This document shows, piece after piece, positions 1 through 8,208 of a stretch of 64,000 bases of DNA. The stretch is from JAKFYM01 sp964416595 (GTDB lineage: Bacteria; Bdellovibrionota; UBA1018; CAIPTA01). Position numbers and translations under genes: made by a program. The stretch lies in the NCBI GenBank assembly GCA_964416595.1, contig CAYQES010000003.1:102130-166129 (forward strand). Reading direction: 5' to 3'. The notes under the pieces were generated by a model. The model ran no database searches. It was given only the letters and a program-made list of their open reading frames with translations, and had not been told where the DNA came from. Numbering within the stretch: position 1 is the first letter of the stretch; the number at the start of each line of letters is the position of its first letter.

Positions 1-1943
1 AATTTCGTGCGGAAAGTGAGCTCGCCCCAAATTTTATTGTAATAGCGAGCGTCGAAGATCGAACGCGTGAAGCGGCGGTTTCCGCCTAGTCCCGCAAACT
101 CTTCGCTGAAAGAGAGGTAGTGGCCGCCTGTGGTTTCCATGCGGTTATTACGTTTATCTTTAGCCAAGGTAAGTGTAACGGAGGAAATGGTTCCCTCTTC
201 AAAATCTAGTACGCGAGGGTCTTTTAACAGAGGGTCTTCGGGACGTAAGTAGCGAACGTCCTCCAAACGATATCCCACATATAAGCGGGAATAATCGGAG
301 ATGGGATGGCCTAAGTTAAATTGAAAACCACGGCGAAATTCGATGAAGTTGTTTTCAATATTGGTTTTTTCATAACTCAAAGATCCGCCCGCGCTCCAAA
401 GCGTGTCCCAGGCGTAAGGATCCGTGAACGACAGACGAAAAGAGCGGCTTCCACTGTTAGCGGTACCAACCTGGGCTTGCAGCCGTAAATCCTGGCCCAT
501 ACCCCTAAAGTTAGACTCAGAAACTTGGGTGGTGAAAAAGAAACCCGTGGTGGAAGCGTAACCGGCTCCCAATTGGAATTGGCCCGTGGGGCGCTCCTTC
601 ACGTTGATTTCCACGTCCATAATATCCTGGCGATTCGGTGGCGATTTGGTTTGGAACTGGAGGGCCTCGCTGTCGAAGTAGCCTAAACGATCCACGTTCT
701 CTTTCGAGATCCGCATGCCGGAGCCGGAGTATAGTTCCCCTTCCCGGATGCGCAGTTCACGGCGAATCACTTTATCCCGGGTTTTGGAATTGCCCTTGAT
801 GGTGATGCGTCCGAAACGCACGAGGGTACCTTTTTCGAAATCGTAGTGTGTGGTCACTAGTCTGGTTTCGTCGTTCACGTCGATATTGGGCACCACGTTC
901 ACGTTGGCGTAGCCAAGATCTTGGTATTTTTCCGTGAGCGCCATGATATCGGCATTACGTTTCGAGATGGAAAACACTTCTCCCTCTTTGAGAGTGAGGG
1001 TTTCAAACAATTCTTCTTTAGGAAAGAGGAGATCGCCCCCGAAATCGATCGGGCCTTGGTTGTACTGGAGGCCCTCTTCCACCTTGATGGTGATGTAAAC
1101 CCATTTTTTGTCTTCGCTTACGGTTACAACGGGTGGCTCGTAGCGGAATTTTACGTAACCTTCGTTCAAGTACCAGTACTGGAGGTATTGGAGGTCGTTC
1201 TTGAAATCGAGTTCTTTAAAGTTGCCGCTGCTGGTGGCCCAGGAAAAAAAGCCGCCTTCGCTCGTGTTGCGTAAAGTGCGCTTCAATTGATCGTCGCTGA
1301 AGGCTTTATTGCCGAGGAAAGAAACTTTGCGAATTTTTACTTTGTCGTATTCGCGTACCTGGAAGAGGAGTTCCACCATGTCTTTTTCTTTGGAGGGGCG
1401 AACGGAATAGCTAACCTTGGCGAGATAGAAGCCTTTATCCTCGTAGTGTTTGGAGAGTTTGCGCACGGATTCGCGCACGAGGTTTTCGTCGTAAATATCG
1501 TAGGTTTTTACGGTGAGCACGCCTTTTAAATCGTCGGTAGAGATCTGATCGTTACCAAAAAAGACAATGCGGTAGATCGCAGGCCGCTCTTTCACGGTGA
1601 AAATGAGGCTGCCGTTTTCAAAGTCTGCTTGGATGGAATCGAAGTAGCCGAGCTTGTGGATGGCTACGATATCTTGGCGCACTTGATCGTCGGAAAGTGG
1701 TTGGCCCAGCACGGAGCCGATCTTTTCCAGGATCGCTTCCCGATCGATTTTCTGGTTGCCTTTGATTTCAATTTTTTGCAGCGTCTCGCCCTGAGCAGAG
1801 CGCACGGATTCGGGCGTGGCGTTTTGTTTGGGCTTAGGGGCTGCTTGAACGGCTGTGGCCGTGAAGCCACTACAAAAGATAAGCAGCAGTGCTACTTTTG
1901 CGAGTCTCCGCTTTTTCAAGCTATTGTTCCAGCCTAGGGCCAA
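1..1943 (-). CDS. bamA: Outer-membrane protein assembly factor BamA (partial, C-terminus outside window)
   Basis: BamA is the outer-membrane barrel of the BAM complex, which folds and inserts beta-barrel proteins. The ~647 residues present hold a signal peptide, periplasmic POTRA repeats (the first starts near 'LQKIEIKGNQKIDREAILEK') and the start of the barrel; the final ~100-150 residues lie beyond position 1. I chose a TTG start at 1943 because a clean AAGGAG (complement of 1950-1955) sits 6 nt upstream and the TTG is followed directly by a Lys/Arg-rich n-region and a hydrophobic core ending near 'AVQAAPKP'. An ATG at 1997 in frame would add 18 residues with no ribosome site. It follows lolD by 98 bp and is probably co-transcribed with lolC-lolD. 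Confidence 0.93.
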   Translation of the reverse strand, partial: MALGWNNSLKKRRLAKVALLLIFCSGFTATAVQAAPKPKQNATPESVRSAQGETLQKIEIKGNQKIDREAILEKIGSVLGQPLSDDQVRQDIVAIHKLGYFDSIQADFENGSLIFTVKERPAIYRIVFFGNDQISTDDLKGVLTVKTYDIYDENLVRESVRKLSKHYEDKGFYLAKVSYSVRPSKEKDMVELLFQVREYDKVKIRKVSFLGNKAFSDDQLKRTLRNTSEGGFFSWATSSGNFKELDFKNDLQYLQYWYLNEGYVKFRYEPPVVTVSEDKKWVYITIKVEEGLQYNQGPIDFGGDLLFPKEELFETLTLKEGEVFSISKRNADIMALTEKYQDLGYANVNVVPNIDVNDETRLVTTHYDFEKGTLVRFGRITIKGNSKTRDKVIRRELRIREGELYSGSGMRISKENVDRLGYFDSEALQFQTKSPPNRQDIMDVEINVKERPTGQFQLGAGYASTTGFFFTTQVSESNFRGMGQDLRLQAQVGTANSGSRSFRLSFTDPYAWDTLWSAGGSLSYEKTNIENNFIEFRRGFQFNLGHPISDYSRLYVGYRLEDVRYLRPEDPLLKDPRVLDFEEGTISSVTLTLAKDKRNNRMETTGGHYLSFSEEFAGLGGNRRFTRSIFDARYYNKIWGELTFRTK

Positions 1944-2041
1944 TGATCGCTCCTTAAAGAATCGGGTTAAAGATTCGTACCTATTGGCGACAGACATTGT
2001 CAATTGAAAGGCCATAACGCAACGTGCCTTACGGTGGAATT

Positions 2042-2731
2042 TTACGCTTGCGAATCTTGTAAAATTCGTCCGTCCCGCATCACCAGTTGACGAGAAAAGT
2101 CCTTGGCGATTTCTTCGTCGTGGGTAACTAACGCGATGGTGATGCCACGGCTTTCACTCAAGCGCAAAAAAAGCTCCTTCACTTTTTGTGCGTTTGTGCT
2201 GTCAAGATTGCCTGTGGGCTCATCGGCCAGAAGGAGACGCGGATGCATCACAAGCGCACGGGCCAGGGCCACCCGCTGCTGTTCGCCGCCAGAAAGTTCC
2301 GCGGGCCGGTGGCTTAGGCGATGGCCCAAACCCACTTCTTCGAGTAAATTTTTTGCTCGCTCTTCAAATTTTGGGCGATCTTCGCCGGCGATCAGTGCGG
2401 GCATGAGCACATTTTCCAGGGCCGTGAATTCTTGCAAGAGATAATGGAACTGGAAGATGAAGCCGATTTCGCGGTTGCGGAAGCGGGAAGTTTTCTCGGC
2501 GGAAAAGGCGGCCACGTTTTTGCCTAGGTAGAGAATTTCGCCCATGGTGGGGGGTTCGAGGGTGCCGAGCACGTGCAGTAAGGTAGATTTACCGGCGCCG
2601 GAGGAGCCGAGGATGGCCACGGTTTCGCCGGCTTGGAGTTGAAAATCTACGCCTTGTAGCACTTCCACGGGGCGGCCATCCTTGTGATAGGTTTTTTTTA
2701 CGCCCCGGCACTCTAGTAAAACTTCACTCAT
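2042..2731 (-). CDS. lolD: Lipoprotein-releasing ABC transporter ATP-binding protein LolD
   Basis: ATPase subunit of the Lol system, which extracts lipoproteins from the outer leaflet of the inner membrane for transfer to LolA. The 229-residue protein has Walker A (GSSGAGKS), the ABC signature (LSGGEQQR), Walker B (LLLADEPTGNLD) and the switch His (VTHD). The start at 2731 gives MSEVLLECRGVKK, the usual family beginning, with a GGAGGG ribosome site just upstream; the longer open frame to 2812 only shadows the end of lolC. Its first 8 bases overlap the lolC stop, so the two are translationally coupled. Related MacB/FtsE-type ATPases look similar, but the partner gene makes LolD by far the best call. 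Confidence 0.93.
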   Translation of the reverse strand: MSEVLLECRGVKKTYHKDGRPVEVLQGVDFQLQAGETVAILGSSGAGKSTLLHVLGTLEPPTMGEILYLGKNVAAFSAEKTSRFRNREIGFIFQFHYLLQEFTALENVLMPALIAGEDRPKFEERAKNLLEEVGLGHRLSHRPAELSGGEQQRVALARALVMHPRLLLADEPTGNLDSTNAQKVKELFLRLSESRGITIALVTHDEEIAKDFSRQLVMRDGRILQDSQA

Positions 2732-3953
2732 AGCGTAGGCCCTCCACCGGCGATTCTTTAGCGATACGAAAGGAGGGATAGAGTGTGGCGAGCAGGGCCA
2801 CAACGAGGGCACTCACGGCAATGAGGATGAGCGTGAGGGGTCGCACGTCCACGGGCAAATAGGAAATGAAGTAGACATCTGCGGGCAGCTGGATGAAGCG
2901 GGTTTTGGCTAAGATGAGGCAGAGGAGAAGCCCCAGCGCGATCCCGGCCACGGCGCCAGCCACGCCGATCCAGAGGCCTACGCGCAGGAAAATGCGAGCG
3001 CTGTTACGGGGAGAAAGCCCCATGGCCTTCAAGATCGACATTTCTTTTTTCTTCTCGCTCATCATCATCATCAGGGTGCTCATGATGTTAAAAGCGGCCA
3101 CCACGATGATCGCCGTGAGGATGATGAAGATTACGGCTTTTTGTAATTTTACGGCGTAGAGCAAGTTGCGGTTGAGCTCGGTCCAATCGCGCACGCGGTA
3201 GGGATAGCCGAGTTCGTTTTGGAGTTTGTCTGTGGTGGCTTTAGAAGTGTTCGCTTCTTTCGTTTTTATTTTCAGTGCGGAAGCGGCGTGGAGCGGGAGC
3301 TGGAAAAAATCCCGGGCTTCTACAGCATCTACCATGCTGTATTTGGAATCGTATTCGTACATGCCGGTGCGCAGGATCCCGGCGATTTGGAATTTCCGGG
3401 CCCGGGGCTGCATGGCTTCTTTTTCGAAAAAGGGCGAGATCACGGTGATTTCGTCTCCCACTTTTGCGGCGAGACCTTCGGCTAGGTTGGCACCGAGGAG
3501 GATGGTGGGGAGAGTTTGTGGGGTGGTGACTCCGGCGGTGGGAAGAGATCCTTCCGCTAGGTGACGGGTGAGCTCCGTGGCTTCGGTTATGTTGGGCTCG
3601 ATGCCCTCGATCATGGAGCCCACCACACGGGCACCCTTGGCGAGCATCACTTCACTAAAAACATAGGGGCTGATCGCGGCGATTTCGTTGCCGGCGATTT
3701 GGCGGATGCGCTCTTCGAGCTCCTTTGGTTCCGCGATGATTTGCCGGGAGGAGTAGAGCACGATGTGGGAATGGGTGCCGGTGATGATGGATTGTAGCTG
3801 GCTCTCGAAGCCCTCCATTACGCCCATCACCACGGTGAGCGCGGCCACACCGAGAGAAACGCCAAAGAGCGAAACGAGCGCGATGAAGGATAGAAAGGCG
3901 TTGCGCTTTTTGCCCGTAAGGAAACGCTTCGACACGATGGAAACGATCGACAT
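2724..3953 (-). CDS. lolC: Lipoprotein-releasing ABC transporter permease LolC/LolE
   Basis: Inner-membrane permease of the Lol lipoprotein-release system. The 409 residues have the family layout: a first membrane helix at about residues 20-45 after 'SIVSKRFLTGKKRN', a large periplasmic domain, then three FtsX-type helices near 270-295, 325-350 and 375-400, ending 'SPVEGLRYE'. A single permease gene is paired with lolD, as in bacteria that use a LolC/E hybrid homodimer (often named LolF) rather than separate LolC and LolE; the window does not exclude a second permease elsewhere. No clear ribosome site precedes the ATG at 3953. It probably once followed lysS directly; an HNH gene on the other strand now lies between them. 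Confidence 0.9.
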   Translation of the reverse strand: MSIVSIVSKRFLTGKKRNAFLSFIALVSLFGVSLGVAALTVVMGVMEGFESQLQSIITGTHSHIVLYSSRQIIAEPKELEERIRQIAGNEIAAISPYVFSEVMLAKGARVVGSMIEGIEPNITEATELTRHLAEGSLPTAGVTTPQTLPTILLGANLAEGLAAKVGDEITVISPFFEKEAMQPRARKFQIAGILRTGMYEYDSKYSMVDAVEARDFFQLPLHAASALKIKTKEANTSKATTDKLQNELGYPYRVRDWTELNRNLLYAVKLQKAVIFIILTAIIVVAAFNIMSTLMMMMSEKKKEMSILKAMGLSPRNSARIFLRVGLWIGVAGAVAGIALGLLLCLILAKTRFIQLPADVYFISYLPVDVRPLTLILIAVSALVVALLATLYPSFRIAKESPVEGLRYE

Positions 3954-4107
3954 GGAAGGAGCGTACCACGGGAATCTGTTCGATTTTAGGACTTTATATT
4001 GGCGGGTTTAGGGCACCGGCAGGATTTTCTGTTGTGGTTTACGGAGAGTTCTTGTGTGGGGTGTGGCGTGGAAGCTGCTGGTGGGAGTGGAAAGGAGAAA
4101 CGCAGCA

Positions 4108-5001
4108 ATGGATGTGAAAAAATTATCGAACGATGAACTATGGAATAATACTACGGCCCTCGCGGTGCGGGAGCGGAATCTTACTTTGGAGGTATTGCAA
4201 CACTTGCAGGAGATTGAGGACAGGCGGCTGCACTTGGATCGGGGGTATGGCAGTTTGTATGATTATGCCATTAAAGAGCTTAAATATTCTGAAGGCGCTG
4301 CGTATCGACGCATACAAGCTATGCGGTTATTGCGGCAGGTTCCGGAGGTTGGTGAGAAAATTAGTCAAGGAGAACTCAACCTCACTTCTGTAGCTAAAGT
4401 ACAAACCGCTTTTCGCAAGGAAGGAGAAGAAAAGAAAAAACAAATTTTGGAGGAAATTCAGGGAAAAAACTCTAAGGAAGTAGACCGACATCTAAGCCAA
4501 TGGCATGAAGTCACTAAGAAAGAACATGCGCGTTGGCTAAACGTGGATTGTGTACAACTTACGGTGCTTTTAAAACGCCCTTCTTTTGAAGGCTTAAATG
4601 ACTTAAAAGCTATTAAATCTCATACTCACAAAACTTTTAGTGAGGTTTTGGAAGACCTCATTCATCTCGGACAAGAAAAATGGAATCCATTACAACGCAC
4701 TGCGAACTCGCAACGAGTTCGCAGTGCGTCAACACCCGACCGCCGCTACATCCCCTCCGCCGTCCGCTCAGAAGTATGGAAAAGAGACCAGGGCCAGTGC
4801 ACTTTCACCCACCCCGCCTCCGGCCAACGTTGTGGTGCTCGGCATTATCTACAGGTAGATCATATTTTACCCGTGGCTCTAGGAGGAAAATCCGATATGG
4901 AAAACTTGCGACTCCTCTGCGCCCAGCACAATCAGCACCGAGCCAAGAAAACTTTCGGTACTAGTGTCACCAAAAGCACAGACCCCACTCCCCTGCACTA
5001 A
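4108..5001 (+). CDS. HNH endonuclease domain protein
   Basis: A 297-residue protein with a helical N-terminal region (about 1-170, including 'GYGSLYDYAIKELKYSEGAA') and a C-terminal HNH nuclease domain: 'YIPSAVRSEVWKRDQGQCTF', then 'LQVDHILPVALGG' carrying the D-H pair, then 'ENLRLLCAQHNQHRA'. The cysteines around the core suggest a structural zinc. Such proteins occur in many diverged copies in Bdellovibrio-type genomes, to my knowledge; their role is not established. Start at 4108 because AAAGGAG (4091-4097) precedes it; an ATG at 4054 lacks one. The gene sits opposite to lysS and lolC, inside a normally contiguous cluster, and its stop is one base from the lysS stop. A long perfect inverted repeat lies in the linker before the HNH domain. 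Confidence 0.85.
   Translation: MDVKKLSNDELWNNTTALAVRERNLTLEVLQHLQEIEDRRLHLDRGYGSLYDYAIKELKYSEGAAYRRIQAMRLLRQVPEVGEKISQGELNLTSVAKVQTAFRKEGEEKKKQILEEIQGKNSKEVDRHLSQWHEVTKKEHARWLNVDCVQLTVLLKRPSFEGLNDLKAIKSHTHKTFSEVLEDLIHLGQEKWNPLQRTANSQRVRSASTPDRRYIPSAVRSEVWKRDQGQCTFTHPASGQRCGARHYLQVDHILPVALGGKSDMENLRLLCAQHNQHRAKKTFGTSVTKSTDPTPLH
4695..4729. repeat. Perfect 16-bp inverted repeat with 3-nt loop inside HNH gene
   Basis: Arms 4695-4710 (ACGCACTGCGAACTCG) and 4714-4729 are exact reverse complements separated by CAA. It falls in the coding sequence between the helical region and the HNH domain, encoding a linker of Arg, Ser, Ala and Asn. A perfect 16-bp stem is not explained by coding constraint. 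It could be a palindromic element tolerated in the linker, a protein or nuclease recognition site, or an mRNA structure. Confidence 0.9.
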
Positions 5002-5002
5002 A

Positions 5003-6514
5003 CTAACTCTCCGGCCGCATATGCGGAAAGAGAATCACGTCCCGGATGCTGGCCTGGTCGGTCATCAACATCACCAAACGGTCGATGCCGATGCCCTGGC
5101 CGGCGGCGGGCGGCATGCCGTACTCGAGGGCGCGCAAAAAATCCTCGTCCACTTCGCAGGCCTCGTCGTCGCCGGCCGCTTTGTTGTTGGCCTGCAATTC
5201 GAACCGCTCCCGCTGGTCGATCGGATCGTTCAGTTCAGAAAACGCATTGGCGATTTCGCGGCCATACACATAGAGCTCGAACCGATCCGTCACTTCCGGA
5301 TTCTGCTCATTCCGCCGGGCCAAAAAGGAAACCTCCGCCGGATATTGCGTAATGAAAGTCGGCTGGATTAATTTCTTTTCCGCCGTTGTCTCAAACAAAT
5401 GGGTTAAAAAAGATCCCACACCCCAATGTTTCTTCCAGTTCGACGGCCCATCTCCCGCCGCCACCAGTGCTTTCTTTAAACTCTCCACATTGTTCAACGC
5501 CTCATCGGTGAGCAAATTACCCGGCAAGCCCGAATACTCCCGGATCGCATCCTTTACCGTGAGCCGCTTCCACGGCCGCGCAAAAGAAATCTCCTCACCC
5601 TGGTACATAAACTTCGGGCTACCATGCAGGCTCTTCGCCATACCCTCCAGCATCTCCTCCGTAAGATCCATCAGATCCTCGTAAGTGGCGTAGGCCCAGT
5701 AAAATTCCAGCATCGTAAATTCCGGATTGTGCCGAATCGAAATACCTTCGTTGCGGAAGTTGCGGTTGATTTCGAAAACCTTCTCCATTCCGCCCACAAG
5801 CAATCGCTTCAAATACAATTCCGGCGCGATCCGCAAAAATAACTGCATGTCCAACGCATTATGATGAGTCGCAAACGGACGGGCCGCCGCGCCACCCGCG
5901 ATCGGATGCATCATCGGCGTTTCCACCTCAAAAAATCCCCTACCGCTCAAATAATCCCGGATGTACTGCACCACTTTCGAGCGCGCCAGGAACACTTTCC
6001 GCACCTCATCGTTCATGATGAGATCCACGTAGCGCATGCGGTACTTCTGCTCCACATCCGTCAAACCATGAAACTTTTCTGGCAAAGGCCGCAATGCTTT
6101 CGTAAGCAGCTCGATCCCACTCGCATGAACAGAAAGTTCGTTGGTTTTTGTGCGAAAAAGGTGACCCGAAACAAAAACGATATCGCCCACATCGAACGTT
6201 TTAAAAATACCAAACTTCTCTTCGCCCAAATCCTGGATCGCCACGTAGCTCTGCAACGTGCCCGTACGATCTTTCAACTGCACAAAAGCTGCTTTACCAA
6301 AATGACGGAAAGCCATGATCCGGCCCGCGTAAGTAACCGAAATCTTTTCCGCTTCCAATTGTTCCCGGGAAAACTCGCCCCAGCGCTCACGGATTTCTTC
6401 CACGGAATGTTTAGGCGTTAAACCGTTGCGGTAGGGATTAAGGCCCTTTTGCCGGTAGAACCCTAATTTTTCCCGGCGGGTTTTTTCTTCTTCGGAGAGG
6501 TTTTGTTGGCTCAT
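5003..6514 (-). CDS. lysS: Lysine--tRNA ligase, class II
   Basis: Charges tRNA-Lys with lysine. 503 residues, the usual class II length: an N-terminal OB-fold anticodon-binding domain (about 50-150, 'VTYAGRIMAFRHFGKAAFVQ'), then the catalytic core with motif 1 ('GFFEVETPMMHPIAGGAAA'), motif 2 ('FEINRNFRNEGISIRHNPEF') and motif 3 ('GIGIDRLVMLMTDQASIRDV'), ending 'FPHMRPES'. Start at 6514 (MSQQNLSEEE) is preferred over an in-frame TTG six bases upstream; the ribosome site is weak in either case. In related genomes lysS leads directly into lolC-lolD-bamA; here the downstream neighbour is a convergent HNH gene. Confidence 0.96.
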   Translation of the reverse strand: MSQQNLSEEEKTRREKLGFYRQKGLNPYRNGLTPKHSVEEIRERWGEFSREQLEAEKISVTYAGRIMAFRHFGKAAFVQLKDRTGTLQSYVAIQDLGEEKFGIFKTFDVGDIVFVSGHLFRTKTNELSVHASGIELLTKALRPLPEKFHGLTDVEQKYRMRYVDLIMNDEVRKVFLARSKVVQYIRDYLSGRGFFEVETPMMHPIAGGAAARPFATHHNALDMQLFLRIAPELYLKRLLVGGMEKVFEINRNFRNEGISIRHNPEFTMLEFYWAYATYEDLMDLTEEMLEGMAKSLHGSPKFMYQGEEISFARPWKRLTVKDAIREYSGLPGNLLTDEALNNVESLKKALVAAGDGPSNWKKHWGVGSFLTHLFETTAEKKLIQPTFITQYPAEVSFLARRNEQNPEVTDRFELYVYGREIANAFSELNDPIDQRERFELQANNKAAGDDEACEVDEDFLRALEYGMPPAAGQGIGIDRLVMLMTDQASIRDVILFPHMRPES

Positions 6515-6638
6515 GACCAAGCACTTTAGCGCAGGGCAACTTTCCTGGCCAGTAGAGTGTGGTTGGAAATGGTTTATTTTGGCGGCTTCTAGCTAAAAAT
6601 TCTCGATTCGCCGCCAGCAAACATTCTTCATCAGTCCC

Positions 6639-8099
6639 TTACGCTCGCGCTTCCGGACCCGTAGCTGCCGCTGCCACTGGTGGTGGGCTCGGACGCTCTT
6701 GCGTCTTTTCCGCATCCAACTCCCGTAGGTACTTATATGTATAAATTCCCGTGGAATGTTTATCGTTCCACACGAGATTAATGCCGTAGCGGCCCACGGG
6801 CAGCGCTTTCTCTAGAGCTATATCCGTAGCGATGGAATCGGCCGTGATTTTGCGCACGCCGGAGAATTCGTCCACACACACAGCGCAGGGGCAGGCAAAG
6901 CGCAGGGCCTGGGCGGAGTAGGTGTATTTTTGACCGTCGCTCCAATACACAGCCAACTTATGGCCAGATTCGGCCGCCAAGGCAGGCAAAGGTTCCACAG
7001 CCAAAGGCACGATATCCACTTCTACCCCACTCGCCCGAGCTTCCAAAGAAGCCACTAAGCGGGAAGCAGCCAGCATATAGGCTTGGGCCGAAGGAGACTT
7101 TGGATCCCGCAGCACAATGGGCTCACCCTCATCACAAGCTTTCACGAGAGCCGCATCCACGGGGATTTGCCCGAGGAGGGGCACATGATCTTCCGCCGCC
7201 AAACGTTCCGCGCCGCCGCTGCCGAAAATCGGATTCACCGCTCCACATTCCGTGCAGCCAAAACCGCTCATGGTTTCGATCAAGCCTAATACTGGCACCC
7301 CAACATGCTTGAACATCAATAAACCTTTGCGGGCGATTTCCACGGCCACTTGCTGGGGTGTTGTCACCACGATGGCGCCCGAGATATTCGATTGCTGAGA
7401 AAGCGTGAGCTGAATATCGCCCGTGCCCGGAGGCAGATCCACGATCAAAAAGTCTAACTCGCCCCATTTTACGCCCAACAAAAATTGTTGGATCATTTTT
7501 GTGGCCATGGGTGCGCGCCACACAGTGGGTTGATCCTTGCCGATCAAGAGGCCCAGTGAAATTACTTTTACGCCTTGTAGATCAAGGGGAATGAGTTGAT
7601 TGTCTTCCGTGGCTGGTTGCGTGCCGTCTGCGCCCCGAGCAAAACCTTTGCCCAGCATTGTGGGCACCGAAGGGCCATAAATATCTGCGTCCAACAAACC
7701 CGTGGAATAACCCAACTTCCGCAAAGCCATGGCCAAATTCACGGCCGAAGTGCTTTTGCCCACGCCCCCCTTGCCGGAACCCACCACGATCACATGGTTC
7801 ACACCCGGAACCGCCTGGGCTCCATGCACTACGCGGGGCTTAGGCTTCTTCAACAAATTAGGAAGAACCGCCACCACGCCAAAAATGTTCTTTACCGCCT
7901 TTGAAGCCGCAGAACGGATTTCGTCCATATGGCCTTCGGCGTGGGAAGGAATGTAGAGATCAAATCCCACCTTGCCCTGTTGTACGCGCACATTGGCCAC
8001 TAAGCCTAAGGAGACAAAATCTTTGCCACTGCCAGGATCGGTGACCTGCCGGAGAGCATCGAGCACTTGGGCGCTAGTAACGGGTTGGTGAGTGGCCAT
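6639..8099 (-). CDS. mrp: Mrp/NBP35-family Fe-S carrier ATPase with C-terminal DUF971 domain
   Basis: P-loop ATPase that carries and delivers Fe-S clusters to apo-proteins (ApbC/Mrp family). Domains in the 486-residue protein: MIP18/DUF59-like (about 8-80), the ATPase with deviant Walker A GKGGVGKS at 109-116, the cysteines of 'GFGCTECGAVNP', and then a DUF971 domain (about 390-475, 'YWSDGQKYTYSAQALRFACP'). The order DUF59-ATPase-DUF971 is that of the plant chloroplast Fe-S scaffold HCF101; many bacterial Mrp proteins lack the last domain. Start at 8099 is set by AAAGGAG nine bases upstream; the longer open frame to 8231 runs into the wecB end. It lies 109 bp downstream of wecB on the same strand, with no evident functional link. 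Confidence 0.92.
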   Translation of the reverse strand: MATHQPVTSAQVLDALRQVTDPGSGKDFVSLGLVANVRVQQGKVGFDLYIPSHAEGHMDEIRSAASKAVKNIFGVVAVLPNLLKKPKPRVVHGAQAVPGVNHVIVVGSGKGGVGKSTSAVNLAMALRKLGYSTGLLDADIYGPSVPTMLGKGFARGADGTQPATEDNQLIPLDLQGVKVISLGLLIGKDQPTVWRAPMATKMIQQFLLGVKWGELDFLIVDLPPGTGDIQLTLSQQSNISGAIVVTTPQQVAVEIARKGLLMFKHVGVPVLGLIETMSGFGCTECGAVNPIFGSGGAERLAAEDHVPLLGQIPVDAALVKACDEGEPIVLRDPKSPSAQAYMLAASRLVASLEARASGVEVDIVPLAVEPLPALAAESGHKLAVYWSDGQKYTYSAQALRFACPCAVCVDEFSGVRKITADSIATDIALEKALPVGRYGINLVWNDKHSTGIYTYKYLRELDAEKTQERPSPPPVAAAATGPEARA

Positions 8100-8208
8100 A
8101 TGAAATATCTCCTTTACGGAGCTTTGTAGCAGATTTTCGTGCGCACTACGAGCGCTGCCCCTGACAGCGCGCATTAAATTAGAGCAGGATATCAAAGAAA
8201 CCATCCGC

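Noticed and set aside
2732..2812. N-terminal extension of LolD to 2812
   Set aside because: The extra 27 residues are read from the end of lolC in another frame, and the ATG at 2731 has a good ribosome site and matches the family start.
4064..4079. Third sigma-54-like sequence (TGGCGTGGAAGCTGCT) before the HNH gene
   Set aside because: GG and GC are 10 bases apart, but the flanking positions fit the consensus less well than at 17652 or 57897, and GG-N10-GC alone is common by chance.
5861..6421. 186-residue plus-strand open frame
   Set aside because: Antisense shadow of lysS.
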